This document shows, piece by piece, positions 35,978-45,422 of a DNA stretch of 64,000 bases. Positions within the stretch are counted from its first letter, which is position 1, and each line of letters starts with the position of its first letter. Below the pieces are notes generated by a model. That model saw only the letters and a program-made list of their open reading frames with translations. It did no database searches and had not been told where the DNA came from. The stretch lies in NCBI RefSeq assembly GCF_000760595.1, contig NZ_BBNM01000001.1:248001-312000 (forward strand), in the 5' to 3' direction. The position numbers were made by a program, and so were the translations under genes. This stretch comes from Acinetobacter soli (GTDB taxonomy: Bacteria > Pseudomonadota > Gammaproteobacteria > Pseudomonadales > Moraxellaceae).

Positions 35978-36568
35978 TTATTGGGCCGTATGCTGTGGCC
36001 GAATAATGTCATTGAGTTCATAACCCAAGCTTTTCGCGTAGGCCAGATAGTCATTTACGACGTCTTCTGAGGGATGAGGTGTCCGCGATAAAATCCACAT
36101 ATATTTGCGAGATGGCTCACCCACCAAAACGGTTTGATAGTGTTCGTCCAGCTTTAAAATCCAGTAGTCGCCGCGTGCAACAGGTACCCATCGTACTATT
36201 TCTGGTAAAAAACTTACTTTCAATTTAGAATTATACGGAGGATTAACCACAAAGGCCTCGCCAAGCGACTGATGGCGCTGACCATCACTGCCCATACATT
36301 GGTTATCGACTGTAATATTACCGTTTTCATTTAAAGTATAGGTTGCGGTGATATTTTTGACGCATTTATTTTCAAAATACATGGGCTTACGAACCACTTC
36401 GTACCAAACCCCCAAGTATTTGTCTAACTCTACACGCTCCACAGGCGCGAGTGGTTTATTGTGTGCGTAAGCCATGGTTGCAACCGCTAATCCTGTCAAT
36501 ACGGCGCCACCCAATGCAATCTTTGCTAAACGCCAGCCCCCTTGTGGGATATTTTTATACAATGGCAT
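35978..36568 (-). CDS. Lipocalin (Blc-like)
   Basis: A 196-residue protein. An N-terminal hydrophobic segment (about 15-36, ending MAYAHNK) acts as signal or anchor. The lipocalin motif VELDKYLGVWYEVVRKPMYF gives the conserved GxWYE. Later strands (WVPVARGDYWILKLD, YMWILSRTPHP) match bacterial Blc, which binds lysophospholipids or fatty acids. No lipobox cysteine was seen before the mature part, so it may be periplasmic or membrane-anchored rather than an outer-membrane lipoprotein. Confidence 0.85.
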   Translation of the reverse strand: MPLYKNIPQGGWRLAKIALGGAVLTGLAVATMAYAHNKPLAPVERVELDKYLGVWYEVVRKPMYFENKCVKNITATYTLNENGNITVDNQCMGSDGQRHQSLGEAFVVNPPYNSKLKVSFLPEIVRWVPVARGDYWILKLDEHYQTVLVGEPSRKYMWILSRTPHPSEDVVNDYLAYAKSLGYELNDIIRPQHTAQ

Positions 36569-36646
36569 TCAAGTTCCCTCAAATATTAGCTCATCATGAT
36601 ATTTTGCAACGGATTGTTCATTAGAGTAGCGCTTTTTTTTGAAATT

Positions 36647-36679
36647 AATGTAGAGATATGTAGCACTTAGCTCTACATT
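36647..36679. repeat. Inverted repeat downstream of uvrB
   Basis: AATGTAGAG (36647-36655) and CTCTACATT (36671-36679) with a 15-base loop. It lies within 41 bases of the uvrB stop, probably a weak transcript-end hairpin; no T-tract follows on the minus strand. Confidence 0.4.
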
Positions 36680-36687
36680 CATTGGTA

Positions 36688-38739
36688 TTACTGGATCATT
36701 TGCGCTTTAAGCCGCAAGATTTCATCACGGATACGAGCGGCTTGCTCAAACTGCAACTCTTTGGAAGCCTTGAGCATTTCTTTTTCAAGCTTGGCCAGAT
36801 GTTTCGCTAATAGTTTAGGATCTGCCAAGATATGTCGCTCATCTGCACTCAGTGCTTTTGCCTGAGCAGATTCAGACAGCTCTATCTCGTCTTCATTAAA
36901 GACTTCGCCTGTATCAATCTCTTTGATTTTCTGACGCACCGCACTACGTGGTGTAATGCCATGCTGTTCATTAAACTCAATTTGCTTGGTACGACGACGG
37001 TCAGTTTCATCAATGGCTTTTTGCATTGAATCCGTCATCTTGTCGGCATATAAGATGGCTTTACCTTTGATATTTCGCGCTGCACGCCCAATGGTCTGAA
37101 TTAAAGAACGTTCAGAGCGTAAGAAGCCTTCTTTATCGGCGTCTAAAATTGCGACCAAAGACACCTCAGGCATATCGAGCCCTTCACGCAGCAAGTTAAT
37201 ACCCACCAGCACATCATATACACCGGTACGCAGCTCATGAATAATTTTCACCCGCTCTACAGTGTCAATGTCTGAGTGTAGATAGGCCACCTTGATGCCA
37301 TATTCTTTTAAGTAAGACGTGAGATCTTCTGCCATACGTTTGGTCAGTGTGGTGATTAACACGCGCTCATCAATCTCTTTACGCAGGTTGATTTCGGAAA
37401 GTACGTCATCGACCTGTGTGAGTACTGGTCGAATTTCGATTTCCGGGTCAATCAAACCAGTTGGGCGCACCACCTGCTCCACAATCTGCTCAGACTTTTC
37501 TAGCTCGTACTTGGCTGGTGTCGCGCTGACAAAAATTGTCGACGGAACAATTCGCTCCCACTCTTCAAATTTCATCGGTCGGTTGTCCAATGCGCTTGGC
37601 AAACGAAAACCGTAATTCACCAGATTTTCTTTACGAGAGCGGTCACCTTTGTACATGGCGCCAATTTGCGGTACGGTCACATGTGACTCATCAATAATCA
37701 GTAAGGCATCATCTGGAATATAATCAAACAATGTTGGCGGTGCTTCGCCTGCCGGGCGCCCAGAAAGATGCCGTGAGTAGTTTTCAATACCATTGGTGTA
37801 TCCAAGCTGCTGCATCATTTCCAAATCATAGCGAGTACGCTGATCAATTCGCTGTGCTTCAAGCAACTTGTCATGGTCTTTAAAGAATTTGAGTTGTTCT
37901 TTCAGTTCATCTTTGATCGTACCGATGGCGCGGGCGAGATTATCTTTAGGCGTAACATAATGGCTTTTTGGATAAATTGTCACGCGGGGTACTTTACGCT
38001 GCATTTTACCTGTGAGCGGATCGAACCAGCGAATTGAATCGACTTCATCATCAAACAGCTCGATGCGAATCGCGAACTGATCGGATTCAGCAGGAAACAC
38101 ATCCAGAATTTCACCGCGAATACGGTAGGTACCTCGTAAAAATTCCAGCTCATTCCGGGTATATTGCATCTCGACCAGACGGCGAATCAAATCGTCACGA
38201 TTGACACGATCGCCTTGCACCACATGCAAGAGCATTTTCATATACGCTTCAGGGTCACCCAAACCATAAATGGCCGAAACCGAGGCCACAATAATCGCGT
38301 CGCGTCGCTCTAAAAGTGCACGCGTAGCCGACAAACGCATCTGGTCGATGTGGTCGTTAATCGCGGCATCTTTTTCAATAAAAGTATCCGACGAAGGCAC
38401 ATATGCTTCTGGCTGATAGTAATCGTAGTAACTTACAAAGTATTCAACCGAATTATTCGGGAAAAAGGCCTTGAATTCACCATAAAGCTGAGCAGCCAGC
38501 GTTTTATTGTGAGCCATAATGATGGTCGGACGCTGTGTTTGCGCGATCACATTGGCCATGGTGTAGGTTTTACCCGAACCCGTAACCCCAAGTAATAGCT
38601 GGTTACGATAGCCGCGCTCAATGCCATTGACCAACTTTTCAATCGCTTGAGGCTGATCACCTGCGGGTTGGAAACTTGTCACTAAATCAAAAGGCTGGTT
38701 GTCGTTCACTGGCACGCTCAAAAATAAGGGGTCATACAA
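36688..38739 (-). CDS. uvrB: Excinuclease ABC subunit UvrB
   Basis: A 683-residue DNA-damage recognition helicase of nucleotide excision repair. Walker A is [10 protein letters not shown]. The beta-hairpin region [20 protein letters not shown], the DESH box, helicase motif [24 protein letters not shown] and the C-terminal UVR domain ([20 protein letters not shown]) are all present. The start lacks a clear ribosome site; a downstream GTG near SVPVNDNQ is possible. It lies 44 bases after an SDR gene on the same strand. Confidence 0.96.
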   Translation of the reverse strand: MYDPLFLSVPVNDNQPFDLVTSFQPAGDQPQAIEKLVNGIERGYRNQLLLGVTGSGKTYTMANVIAQTQRPTIIMAHNKTLAAQLYGEFKAFFPNNSVEYFVSYYDYYQPEAYVPSSDTFIEKDAAINDHIDQMRLSATRALLERRDAIIVASVSAIYGLGDPEAYMKMLLHVVQGDRVNRDDLIRRLVEMQYTRNELEFLRGTYRIRGEILDVFPAESDQFAIRIELFDDEVDSIRWFDPLTGKMQRKVPRVTIYPKSHYVTPKDNLARAIGTIKDELKEQLKFFKDHDKLLEAQRIDQRTRYDLEMMQQLGYTNGIENYSRHLSGRPAGEAPPTLFDYIPDDALLIIDESHVTVPQIGAMYKGDRSRKENLVNYGFRLPSALDNRPMKFEEWERIVPSTIFVSATPAKYELEKSEQIVEQVVRPTGLIDPEIEIRPVLTQVDDVLSEINLRKEIDERVLITTLTKRMAEDLTSYLKEYGIKVAYLHSDIDTVERVKIIHELRTGVYDVLVGINLLREGLDMPEVSLVAILDADKEGFLRSERSLIQTIGRAARNIKGKAILYADKMTDSMQKAIDETDRRRTKQIEFNEQHGITPRSAVRQKIKEIDTGEVFNEDEIELSESAQAKALSADERHILADPKLLAKHLAKLEKEMLKASKELQFEQAARIRDEILRLKAQMIQ

Positions 38740-38783
38740 ACTATTAGGGCAAACTGAAACTTTTCAAGCCCGATGACTGGTCG

Positions 38784-39476
38784 TTAGTAGGCAATTACAG
38801 TGCCGTCCCAATTTAATAATTTACCCTGCTCTGCCTGACCAAACTGATCCATAACATCGATCAAACGCGTAGCAGTCTGCTCTGCACTGTACAATCGATC
38901 AGGTGAAATATTTTTATGAAAAGGTTTAGACAGCTCAGAATCCGTGGTTCCCGGGTGTAAGCTCGCCACATAAATTTCAGGCGATTTACGCCCCCACTCA
39001 ATGCTCAGGTTTTTAATAAACATATTCAAAGCGGTTTTGCTCATGCGATAGCTGTACCAACCTCCCAATGCATTGTCATCCAGACTGCCCACCTTAGCCG
39101 ATAAAGATAGCCATTTGAGTGAAGAGGTTTTGGTCAAAACAGGAGCCAAGGCTTGTGCAAGATGTATATGCGTGAGCACATTTTTTGAAAAAGATTCAAA
39201 CACCCAGTCATCCTGAATCTGGCTGAGCATTTTTTCTGGCATATGGGTGTCATCGTGCAACATACCTGCACAGCAAAAAACGCGGGTCGGTTGAATTGAA
39301 GCAAGAAAAGTCTGTACTGCCGAAATATTCGAGGCATCGGATAAGTCGATCTGTAAATTATGCTGCCCCAAATCCGAACGGCTAATGGTGTAAACTGGTT
39401 CGTCTGAACGCGCTCTTAGCGCTGCAACCAATGCATTTCCAATGCCTGTAGAGGCGCCTGCGACAAGTATGCTCAT
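38784..39476 (-). CDS. SDR-family NAD(P)-dependent oxidoreductase
   Basis: A 230-residue short-chain dehydrogenase. The cofactor motif is ILVAGASTGIGNALVAAL. Active-site residues are Ser in WLSLSAKVGS and Tyr-x-x-x-Lys in YSYRMSKTALNM, then the HPGTTDS segment. It resembles CsgA/YciK-like members of unknown substrate. It probably shares a transcript with uvrB. Confidence 0.85.
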   Translation of the reverse strand: MSILVAGASTGIGNALVAALRARSDEPVYTISRSDLGQHNLQIDLSDASNISAVQTFLASIQPTRVFCCAGMLHDDTHMPEKMLSQIQDDWVFESFSKNVLTHIHLAQALAPVLTKTSSLKWLSLSAKVGSLDDNALGGWYSYRMSKTALNMFIKNLSIEWGRKSPEIYVASLHPGTTDSELSKPFHKNISPDRLYSAEQTATRLIDVMDQFGQAEQGKLLNWDGTVIAY

Positions 39477-39689
39477 GATCTTCTCTTTATAATGATTTTC
39501 TACAGATTCAGCATAAAAAAATGCGTGTGAATTTTATGTCATGAAAAAATAATCTTACTATTTTTGATCTGTTTCTCTCAAAATCATGTCACGCTACTAC
39601 ACCCTGTAAAATAAAAAAGCGCACTATTTTTTGCTTGATTTGTGACTGAATCAATTGCACCATGAACTTATTACAGCAAGAATAAGATC

Positions 39690-40508
39690 ATGATGAGCTT
39701 TCAATACCACGACGAAACAATTGTGACTGAGCTACCAGAAAATACCGTGTTTGTATTTGGTAGCAACATGGCTGGGCAACATACGCATGGCGCTGCACGT
39801 ATCGCCGCACAGCATTTTGGTGCTGTAAAGGGTGTAGGACGTGGCTGGGCGGGCCAAAGCTTCGCGATTCCTACCTTAAATGAACACCAACAACAAATGC
39901 CGCTTTCACAGATTGCGCACTATATCCATGATTTTAAAATTTATGCTCAAAATCACAGCAAAATGACGTATTTTTTAACGGCACTCGGCTGCGGGATAGC
40001 AGGCTATAAAGTATCGGAAATCGCGCCACTATTTCGTGGTATGAGCAGCAATATTATCTTTCCAGAATCATTTAAACCGTATATCGAAGAGAACGCGGTT
40101 TCACTGTTTCCAAATCTCACCTCGCGTATGGTGCAAGCATTTATTACCGATGAGGTGATTTTTTACTTCGATCATGGCAGTGAATCCTTCGAAGATGCAC
40201 TACAAAAAACATCATTGAGTGATACCGAGAAAGCCATTGCATTAATTGTCTTAAATGAAGATTTATACCCACGAGATCGTTACGGACGTGGTCGTGAACA
40301 CGAGCTAAAAGACATTCTTGGAAAATTAAACGGTAAAATCTTTAATTTTCATGGCAATACCGAAGGCGCCATGATTTTTGTCAGCGTGATTGTTGCATTG
40401 ATGGAACTATATGACATTGATGAACAGGATTTCGTCAAACTCTGGCGTAACGAAATCGAAATTGTTCATCCGGCAAACCGAGGCCAAGCCATCAGCGAAA
40501 CCACTTAA
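39690..40508 (+). CDS. Macro-like domain protein of unknown function
   Basis: A 272-residue protein. The first ~145 residues carry VFVFGSNMAGQHTHGAARIA followed by GVGRGWAGQSFAIPT and FLTALGCGIAGYKV, a pattern found in phage and bacterial macro-domain-like proteins that bind ADP-ribose-type ligands. The C-terminal ~125 residues are a separate, mostly helical region (ALIVLNEDLYPRDRYGRGRE) with no recognised family. Two ATGs occur in tandem at the start. It is a single gene with no cotranscribed partner; a nucleotide-sensing or ADP-ribose-processing role is only a suggestion. Confidence 0.6.
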   Translation: MMSFQYHDETIVTELPENTVFVFGSNMAGQHTHGAARIAAQHFGAVKGVGRGWAGQSFAIPTLNEHQQQMPLSQIAHYIHDFKIYAQNHSKMTYFLTALGCGIAGYKVSEIAPLFRGMSSNIIFPESFKPYIEENAVSLFPNLTSRMVQAFITDEVIFYFDHGSESFEDALQKTSLSDTEKAIALIVLNEDLYPRDRYGRGREHELKDILGKLNGKIFNFHGNTEGAMIFVSVIVALMELYDIDEQDFVKLWRNEIEIVHPANRGQAISETT

Positions 40509-40639
40509 AGGTCATTTTAAGCAGTAAAAAAAAAGATGACCTAACTGGATGATTTTTTTAGCCAGTCTTATTTTTTGTTTAAAAACACAAGGCTTATGAT
40601 TATACTGCTGAAAAAATAGCCCTTGAAAGTTGAGCCACC

Positions 40640-42067
40640 ATGCCTACGCTAGATTCTTCAATTTTTGATCTTGCACCTATTCCAATGTGGCTCGAAGATT
40701 ACAGCGGAATCAAAATTCAGTTTGATGAGTGGCGTGATCAAGGGATCCAAGATTTACGAACTTTTCTTCGTGAAGATCTCGAACGTGTTCGACAATGCGC
40801 ACATAAAATCAAGCTGATTCGTGTCAATCAAAAAACCTTACAACTTTTTGAAGCAGCATCGTTTGAGCAGCTTTGCGACAATCTGGCGGTTATTTTTCAG
40901 CAAGACATGCTCGATTCACATTTGAATGAATTGGTCGATTTATGGGAAGGTAAAACGCTATTTTCAAGTATGGCCGTCAACTACACGCTCAGTGGTCGGC
41001 GCTTAGATATACAATTGCACGGTACCATTTTACCGGGCTATGAAGATTCATTTGCGCGTGTACTGGTCACCACTGAAGATGTCACCCAAGTTCACCATGC
41101 ACGCCGCTTAGAAGAAAAAAATCGTCAACTGGCCGAATCTCGTTTTCACTATTCACCGGCCTCGTTATGGGTTGAAGATTTCAGTCGTGTCAAATTCCGG
41201 CTTGATCAGCTCAGACAGCTGGGAATAGATGACTTTAGAACCTTTATTGATGTCCATCCCGAGTTTGTCAATCAATGTGTGGAAGACATCCTGATTTTAG
41301 ATGTCAATCAAGCGACCCTCGATTTATTTCAAGCACCCGATAAAGCAACACTGCTTAAAAATACGCATAAAATATTTGCAAAAGAAATGCTCAGCACCTT
41401 TCGTGAACAGCTTATCGAGCTATGGAAAGGCAATATCCATCATCAGCGAGAAGCAATTAATTATGCACTCGATGGCAGTATTCGCAATGTATTACTGCAA
41501 TTTACCGTGTTTCCGGGTTATGAGCACAACTGGGGCATTGTGCAGGTCGCCTTAACCGATATTACAGCACGCAAAAAGGCAGAAAATTACCTTGAGTATT
41601 TAGGTAAACACGATGTGCTAACCAAACTTCATAACCGCTCGTTTTATAGCGAAGAAATTCATCGCTTAGAACGAAGTATGGTGCGCCCTATCTCATGTAT
41701 TTTTTTAGACATGAATGGGCTTAAAGCTATCAATGATTATCATGGTCATGATGCGGGAGATGATGTACTCAGGCGTGTGGGTCAGATCTTAACGCAATCG
41801 ATTCAGCAAACTCCATATACGGCGTCTAGAATTGGCGGCGATGAATTTGTAATTTTAATGCATGGGGCAGACGAAACGGCGGTCAGCGTGATGCTACAAA
41901 CCATTGATGCCCTACTCACTTTGGATAATCAGTTTTATTCGAGCCAGCCGATCAGTATTTCTATGGGATATGCCACAACACGCGAACATGAAACGATAGA
42001 AAGCATGTTAAAGCGCGCAGATGCCGAGATGTATACAAAGAAAAAAATGCATCATGATCGCGTTTAA
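40640..42067 (+). CDS. Diguanylate cyclase with duplicated PAS-like sensor domain
   Basis: A 475-residue protein. Two related PAS-like domains occupy about 1-155 and 165-305: PIPMWLEDYSGIKI/PASLWVEDFSRVKF, then VNQKTLQLFEA/VNQATLDLFQA. They are followed by a GGDEF domain (about 315-475) with intact RIGGDEF and the upstream DMNGLKAINDYHGHDAGDD. It should synthesise cyclic di-GMP. No membrane helix is seen, so the sensing is cytoplasmic. No RxxD inhibitory site was identified with confidence. A bidirectional terminator follows. Confidence 0.88.
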   Translation: MPTLDSSIFDLAPIPMWLEDYSGIKIQFDEWRDQGIQDLRTFLREDLERVRQCAHKIKLIRVNQKTLQLFEAASFEQLCDNLAVIFQQDMLDSHLNELVDLWEGKTLFSSMAVNYTLSGRRLDIQLHGTILPGYEDSFARVLVTTEDVTQVHHARRLEEKNRQLAESRFHYSPASLWVEDFSRVKFRLDQLRQLGIDDFRTFIDVHPEFVNQCVEDILILDVNQATLDLFQAPDKATLLKNTHKIFAKEMLSTFREQLIELWKGNIHHQREAINYALDGSIRNVLLQFTVFPGYEHNWGIVQVALTDITARKKAENYLEYLGKHDVLTKLHNRSFYSEEIHRLERSMVRPISCIFLDMNGLKAINDYHGHDAGDDVLRRVGQILTQSIQQTPYTASRIGGDEFVILMHGADETAVSVMLQTIDALLTLDNQFYSSQPISISMGYATTREHETIESMLKRADAEMYTKKKMHHDRV

Positions 42068-42084
42068 ACCATTTTATCTCATAC

Positions 42085-42118
42085 AAAAAAAGCCCCTACG
42101 ATGTTGCAGGGGCTTTTT
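42085..42118. terminator. Bidirectional terminator after the diguanylate cyclase
   Basis: Stem AGCCCCT/AGGGGCT (42091-42097 region and 42108-42114) with A-run before and T-run after. It serves the diguanylate cyclase and the convergent 60-residue gene. Confidence 0.85.
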
Positions 42119-42137
42119 AATTGTTTGATGACGCTGC

Positions 42138-42320
42138 TTAGCGTTTTCCCATCGAACGACGTGTTCCGCGCGGTGGCATCCAGGTGCGGTCTGCATACTG
42201 CTCAGGTTTCGGACGCACATAATTGTGTGCGACATCCTCTTCGTTTTGATCTGCTGGATTTGCAATTGGAAAAGGTAATTTAACCAAAGCTTTTTTGGCT
42301 TTTGGCTTGGCTTGACTCAT
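42138..42320 (-). CDS. Small basic hypothetical protein (60 residues)
   Basis: A Lys/Arg/Pro-rich chain, MSQAKPKAKKALVKLPFPIA at the start and RGTRRSMGKR at the end, with no membrane segment. No strong ribosome site was seen. It ends 20 bases before a terminator hairpin that also fits its orientation, which supports expression. The family is not recognised. The same DNA has two other overlapping frames; this one has the most protein-like composition. Confidence 0.5.
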   Translation of the reverse strand: MSQAKPKAKKALVKLPFPIANPADQNEEDVAHNYVRPKPEQYADRTWMPPRGTRRSMGKR

Positions 42321-42530
42321 GTTCTGTACTCAAGTTTTCTTGAACAACGCATATATTAAATGATTTTGCTTCAGGATGCTTTTAAAAATCGTAAATGATG
42401 ATGATCAAGCTGAATTTACAGGTGTCTCTGAATGTTTTTTTATTTTTGTTTTGATAATAAAACACGAACTGAGGTTTTTGGGCTAAGATAGTGTGCTTTT
42501 ATTTTTTATCCCACAAGAAGGAATATTGCC

Positions 42531-43763
42531 GTGGACGTACGTCTGTCTGATCGTGTAAATGCCATCAAGCCGTCCCCTACTTTGGCCGTTACGAACAAAG
42601 CAGCAGAACTTAAAGCTGCAGGAAAAAACGTGATTGGTTTAGGTGCAGGTGAACCAGATTTCGATACCCCGCAACACATCAAAGATGCTGCGATTGAAGC
42701 AATTCACAATGGCTTCACCAAATATACCGCAGTAGATGGTACGCCAGGCTTAAAAAAAGCAATTATTGCAAAATTCAAGCGTGACAATAATCTAGATTAT
42801 CAAGCAAACCAGATTTTGGTTTCATGTGGTGGCAAACAATCGTTCTTCAATTTGGCACTTGCGTTGCTCAATAAAGGCGATGAAGTAATCATCCCAGCAC
42901 CATTTTGGGTGAGCTACCCAGATATGGTGATTATTGCCGAAGGTACGCCAGTCATCGTGAAATGCGGTGAAGAGCAACGCTTTAAAATTACCCCAGAGCA
43001 GCTTGAAGCAGCCATTACTCCAAATACACGCTTATTGGTATTGAACAGCCCATCAAATCCGACAGGCATGATTTATACCAAAGCAGAGCTTGAAGCACTT
43101 GCCGATGTACTTCGCAAGCACCCACAAGTATATATCGCATCTGACGATATGTATGAACCGATTCGTTGGGAAGATGAATTTTACAACATCGCGACTGTGG
43201 CACCCGATTTATACGACCGTACCATTGTATTAAATGGTGTTTCAAAAGCGTATGCCATGACTGGCTGGCGCATTGGCTATGCAGCGGGTCCTGCAAAAAT
43301 CATTGGCGCAATGAAGAAGATTCAGTCGCAATCGACTTCTAACCCAACCTCAATTTCACAAGTTGCAGCAGAAGCAGCACTAAATGGCCCTCAAGATGTG
43401 TTAGAGCCAATGATTGAAGCGTTCAAACGTCGTCATGATTTGGTTGTAAACGGCTTAAACGCCATTCATGGTATTTCTTGCCTGCCTGCGGATGGTGCAT
43501 TTTATGCCTATGCCAACATTCGCCCATTGATTCGTGCCAAAGGCCTCAAATCGTGCACCGAGTTTTCTGAGTGGTTATTAGAAGAAACTGGTGTTGCAGT
43601 TGTACCTGGTGATGCATTCGGTCTTGGTGGCTTTATGCGTATCTCATACGCTACCGCAGATGAAGTATTGGTTGATGCATTAGCCCGTATTAAAAAAGCG
43701 GCAGAATCCATTGACGGTATCGATGCAGCCATTGCATCAATTCAAGCTGAAAAAACAGCTTAA
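42531..43763 (+). CDS. Aspartate aminotransferase (PLP-dependent, class I)
   Basis: A 410-residue aminotransferase starting with GTG, preceded by AAGGA. Signatures: VIGLGAGEPDFDTPQHI, LNSPSNPTGMIY, the PLP lysine in LNGVSKAYAMTGWRIGYAAG, and the C-terminal GGFMRISYA. The subgroup resembles AspC/AatA of type Ib, moving amino groups between aspartate and 2-oxoglutarate. The family is sometimes also active with prephenate. It stands alone with its own terminator. Confidence 0.9.
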   Translation: MDVRLSDRVNAIKPSPTLAVTNKAAELKAAGKNVIGLGAGEPDFDTPQHIKDAAIEAIHNGFTKYTAVDGTPGLKKAIIAKFKRDNNLDYQANQILVSCGGKQSFFNLALALLNKGDEVIIPAPFWVSYPDMVIIAEGTPVIVKCGEEQRFKITPEQLEAAITPNTRLLVLNSPSNPTGMIYTKAELEALADVLRKHPQVYIASDDMYEPIRWEDEFYNIATVAPDLYDRTIVLNGVSKAYAMTGWRIGYAAGPAKIIGAMKKIQSQSTSNPTSISQVAAEAALNGPQDVLEPMIEAFKRRHDLVVNGLNAIHGISCLPADGAFYAYANIRPLIRAKGLKSCTEFSEWLLEETGVAVVPGDAFGLGGFMRISYATADEVLVDALARIKKAAESIDGIDAAIASIQAEKTA

Positions 43764-43783
43764 CTGTTAAGCTCCCGATTTAT

Positions 43784-43815
43784 AAAAAAAGCCTGTCTTC
43801 GGATAGGCTTTTTTT
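43784..43815. terminator. Terminator after the aminotransferase
   Basis: Stem AAAAAAAGCCTGTC/GGATAGGCTTTTTTT with a short TTC loop, about 21 bases past the stop codon. Confidence 0.85.
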
Positions 43816-43928
43816 ATGGCTGAATCGTTCATTATTTTTCACTTGATATATTTTTATTTTTGCACAGATATTTATACGTTTAAATACACTGCATCCCGCT
43901 CATCATATAGCTTTATACAGCATTTTGC

Positions 43929-44354
43929 TTAGCTATAACGCTTAGGGCGTGATAGTGTTAAATAATGACAATAATACGGAAAGGTATGATCAATCTCGAT
44001 CTGTTTTACCTGCTGATCTTGTGTGCTCCATGCATAGGCATAAGCAGGAGAAAATAAACCGCTACGCTCAATGGAAAACAAAAATAATGAGTTATCCCAG
44101 CTTTCAGACGCACGTTCCCACAAGTGATCCGCTGAATCATGTAGCAATTTAACCTGATGCTCAGTCCATTTATCGCCAAACCAGAGTTGCAATAAATCGC
44201 CTAAATAGATTTTTTCTTGACTAAAAACGGCAAAATGAATGTGTGCGTCGGTGACATTTTGATAATACTGCTGAGGATCGCGAATAATGTCGAGATAGTT
44301 TTTTTGATAGAAAGCGAAATCAGAAAAGATTTGTTCAATTTGAAGAGTCGGCAT
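43929..44354 (-). CDS. Hypothetical protein (141 residues)
   Basis: The start at MPTLQIEQ is chosen because GGAGGG lies seven bases upstream; an ATG at 44378 would add eight residues. It is soluble, aromatic-rich and acidic (DKWTEHQVKLLHDSADHLW), with no known motif. Both flanks are intergenic. The family is not recognised. Confidence 0.6.
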   Translation of the reverse strand: MPTLQIEQIFSDFAFYQKNYLDIIRDPQQYYQNVTDAHIHFAVFSQEKIYLGDLLQLWFGDKWTEHQVKLLHDSADHLWERASESWDNSLFLFSIERSGLFSPAYAYAWSTQDQQVKQIEIDHTFPYYCHYLTLSRPKRYS

Positions 44355-44551
44355 GATATAGCCCTCCGGTTTAGCCATTTAGTGCTGGCAAGTTGGTTAA
44401 ATCCACACTGTTCAGATGACCATCTGAACGTTCTCTTATATAAAACATAACAGTGATTTTCGTGCCGTGCAAGCAAAATTGATAATTTGAGCCAGTTTGC
44501 TCAAATAAGAAACATACACACTAAAAATGAAACAAAGATGACAAATTTGGC

Positions 44552-44579
44552 TTGACCCCTGTCAAAATCTCCTTATAAT
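44552..44579 (+). promoter_or_regulatory. Sigma-70 promoter of tRNA-Asn
   Basis: TTGACC (44552-44557) and TATAAT (44574-44579) are separated by 16 bases. A start near 44586 is just ahead of the tRNA at 44591. Confidence 0.75.
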
Positions 44580-44590
44580 CGCATTCAGAT

Positions 44591-44666
44591 TCTCCCATAG
44601 CTCAGTCGGTAGAGCGACGGACTGTTAATCCGCAGGTCCCTGGTTCGAGCCCAGGTGGGAGAGCCA
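44591..44666 (+). tRNA. tRNA-Asn (anticodon GTT)
   Basis: A 76-base cloverleaf. Acceptor stem TCTCCCA/TGGGAGA; anticodon loop CTGTTAA with GTT; T-loop GGTTCGAGCCC. The 3' CCA is encoded. Confidence 0.97.
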
Positions 44667-44672
44667 AATATC

Positions 44673-44708
44673 AAAAAGCCCGCAGCATTAAAGCGGGCTT
44701 TTTTTTGC
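44673..44708 (+). terminator. Terminator after tRNA-Asn
   Basis: An 11-base stem, AAAAAGCCCGC/GCGGGCTTTTT (44673-44683 and 44693-44703), is followed by T residues, seven bases after the tRNA. Confidence 0.88.
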
Positions 44709-44723
44709 CTAAAAATCGCTATA

Positions 44724-44755
44724 AAAAAACCTCTTACGCAAAGAGGTTTTTTATT
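44724..44755 (-). terminator. Terminator of the lepA-miaE operon
   Basis: A 12-base stem, AAAAAACCTCTT/AAGAGGTTTTTT (44724-44735 and 44741-44752), lies directly past the miaE stop. The A/T arms allow function on the minus strand. Confidence 0.82.
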
Positions 44756-45412
44756 TTAAGCAGCCTGTGCTTCTGGTACGCCACTATGAAAACGAAACAC
44801 TTTATCTGCTGAGAGAATGAGGTTTTTTTCTACTTCACGAATTTGCACAATACGCTGTTGAATATCCTCTTCAGGGTTCTTCATTTTTGCCGTTTGTGCA
44901 ACCTCTAAAGCCAGTGCCAGATAGTCCTCAAAATGCCGAGATTCAGACTTGAGTAGATATCGGTAGTAACGCCCTAATTCGTCATCGACATGCGGTGCCA
45001 AGGCATGAAAACGCTCACACGAACGCGCTTCAACAAAAGCACCAATGATTAAAACATCAATGAGTGCTTCTGGCTCATAAGTTCTAATTTGTTTGCGAAG
45101 TTCACCCGCATAGCGCCCTGCACTGACCGCCTTCCATTCCTGCCCACGTTTTTTCATCAACTCGAGCACTTGCTCGTAGTGCAACATTTCTTCACGCACC
45201 AGTTGCGCCAGCTTCACCTGTAGATCTGTAAAAAAACTGTAGCGGAACATCAAATTCATGGCTGTTCCTGCTGCTTTTTTTTCACAATTGGCGTGATCTT
45301 GCATTAATAATTCAAGATTATTGAGCGCTTCGTTCAACCATGCTTGAGGTGTTTGACACCCCAAGAATTCAATTACAGGTTGCATCAGTTCATCATAGTT
45401 TGGACTTGACAT
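44756..45412 (-). CDS. miaE: tRNA 2-methylthio-N6-isopentenyladenosine hydroxylase MiaE
   Basis: A 218-residue diiron ferritin-like hydroxylase that turns ms2i6A37 of tRNA into ms2io6A. Iron-ligand motifs are visible: Glu/His in REEMLHYEQV, EARSCERF and the later ESRHFEDYL. It is the last gene of the housekeeping operon, 10 bases after pdxJ. Confidence 0.9.
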   Translation of the reverse strand: MSSPNYDELMQPVIEFLGCQTPQAWLNEALNNLELLMQDHANCEKKAAGTAMNLMFRYSFFTDLQVKLAQLVREEMLHYEQVLELMKKRGQEWKAVSAGRYAGELRKQIRTYEPEALIDVLIIGAFVEARSCERFHALAPHVDDELGRYYRYLLKSESRHFEDYLALALEVAQTAKMKNPEEDIQQRIVQIREVEKNLILSADKVFRFHSGVPEAQAA

Positions 45413-45422
45413 CTTGACTCAC

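Noticed and set aside
42074-42283. Other short frames on both strands over the 60-residue gene
   Set aside because: They run through the terminator hairpin or have unlikely composition; the 42138-42320 frame fits best.
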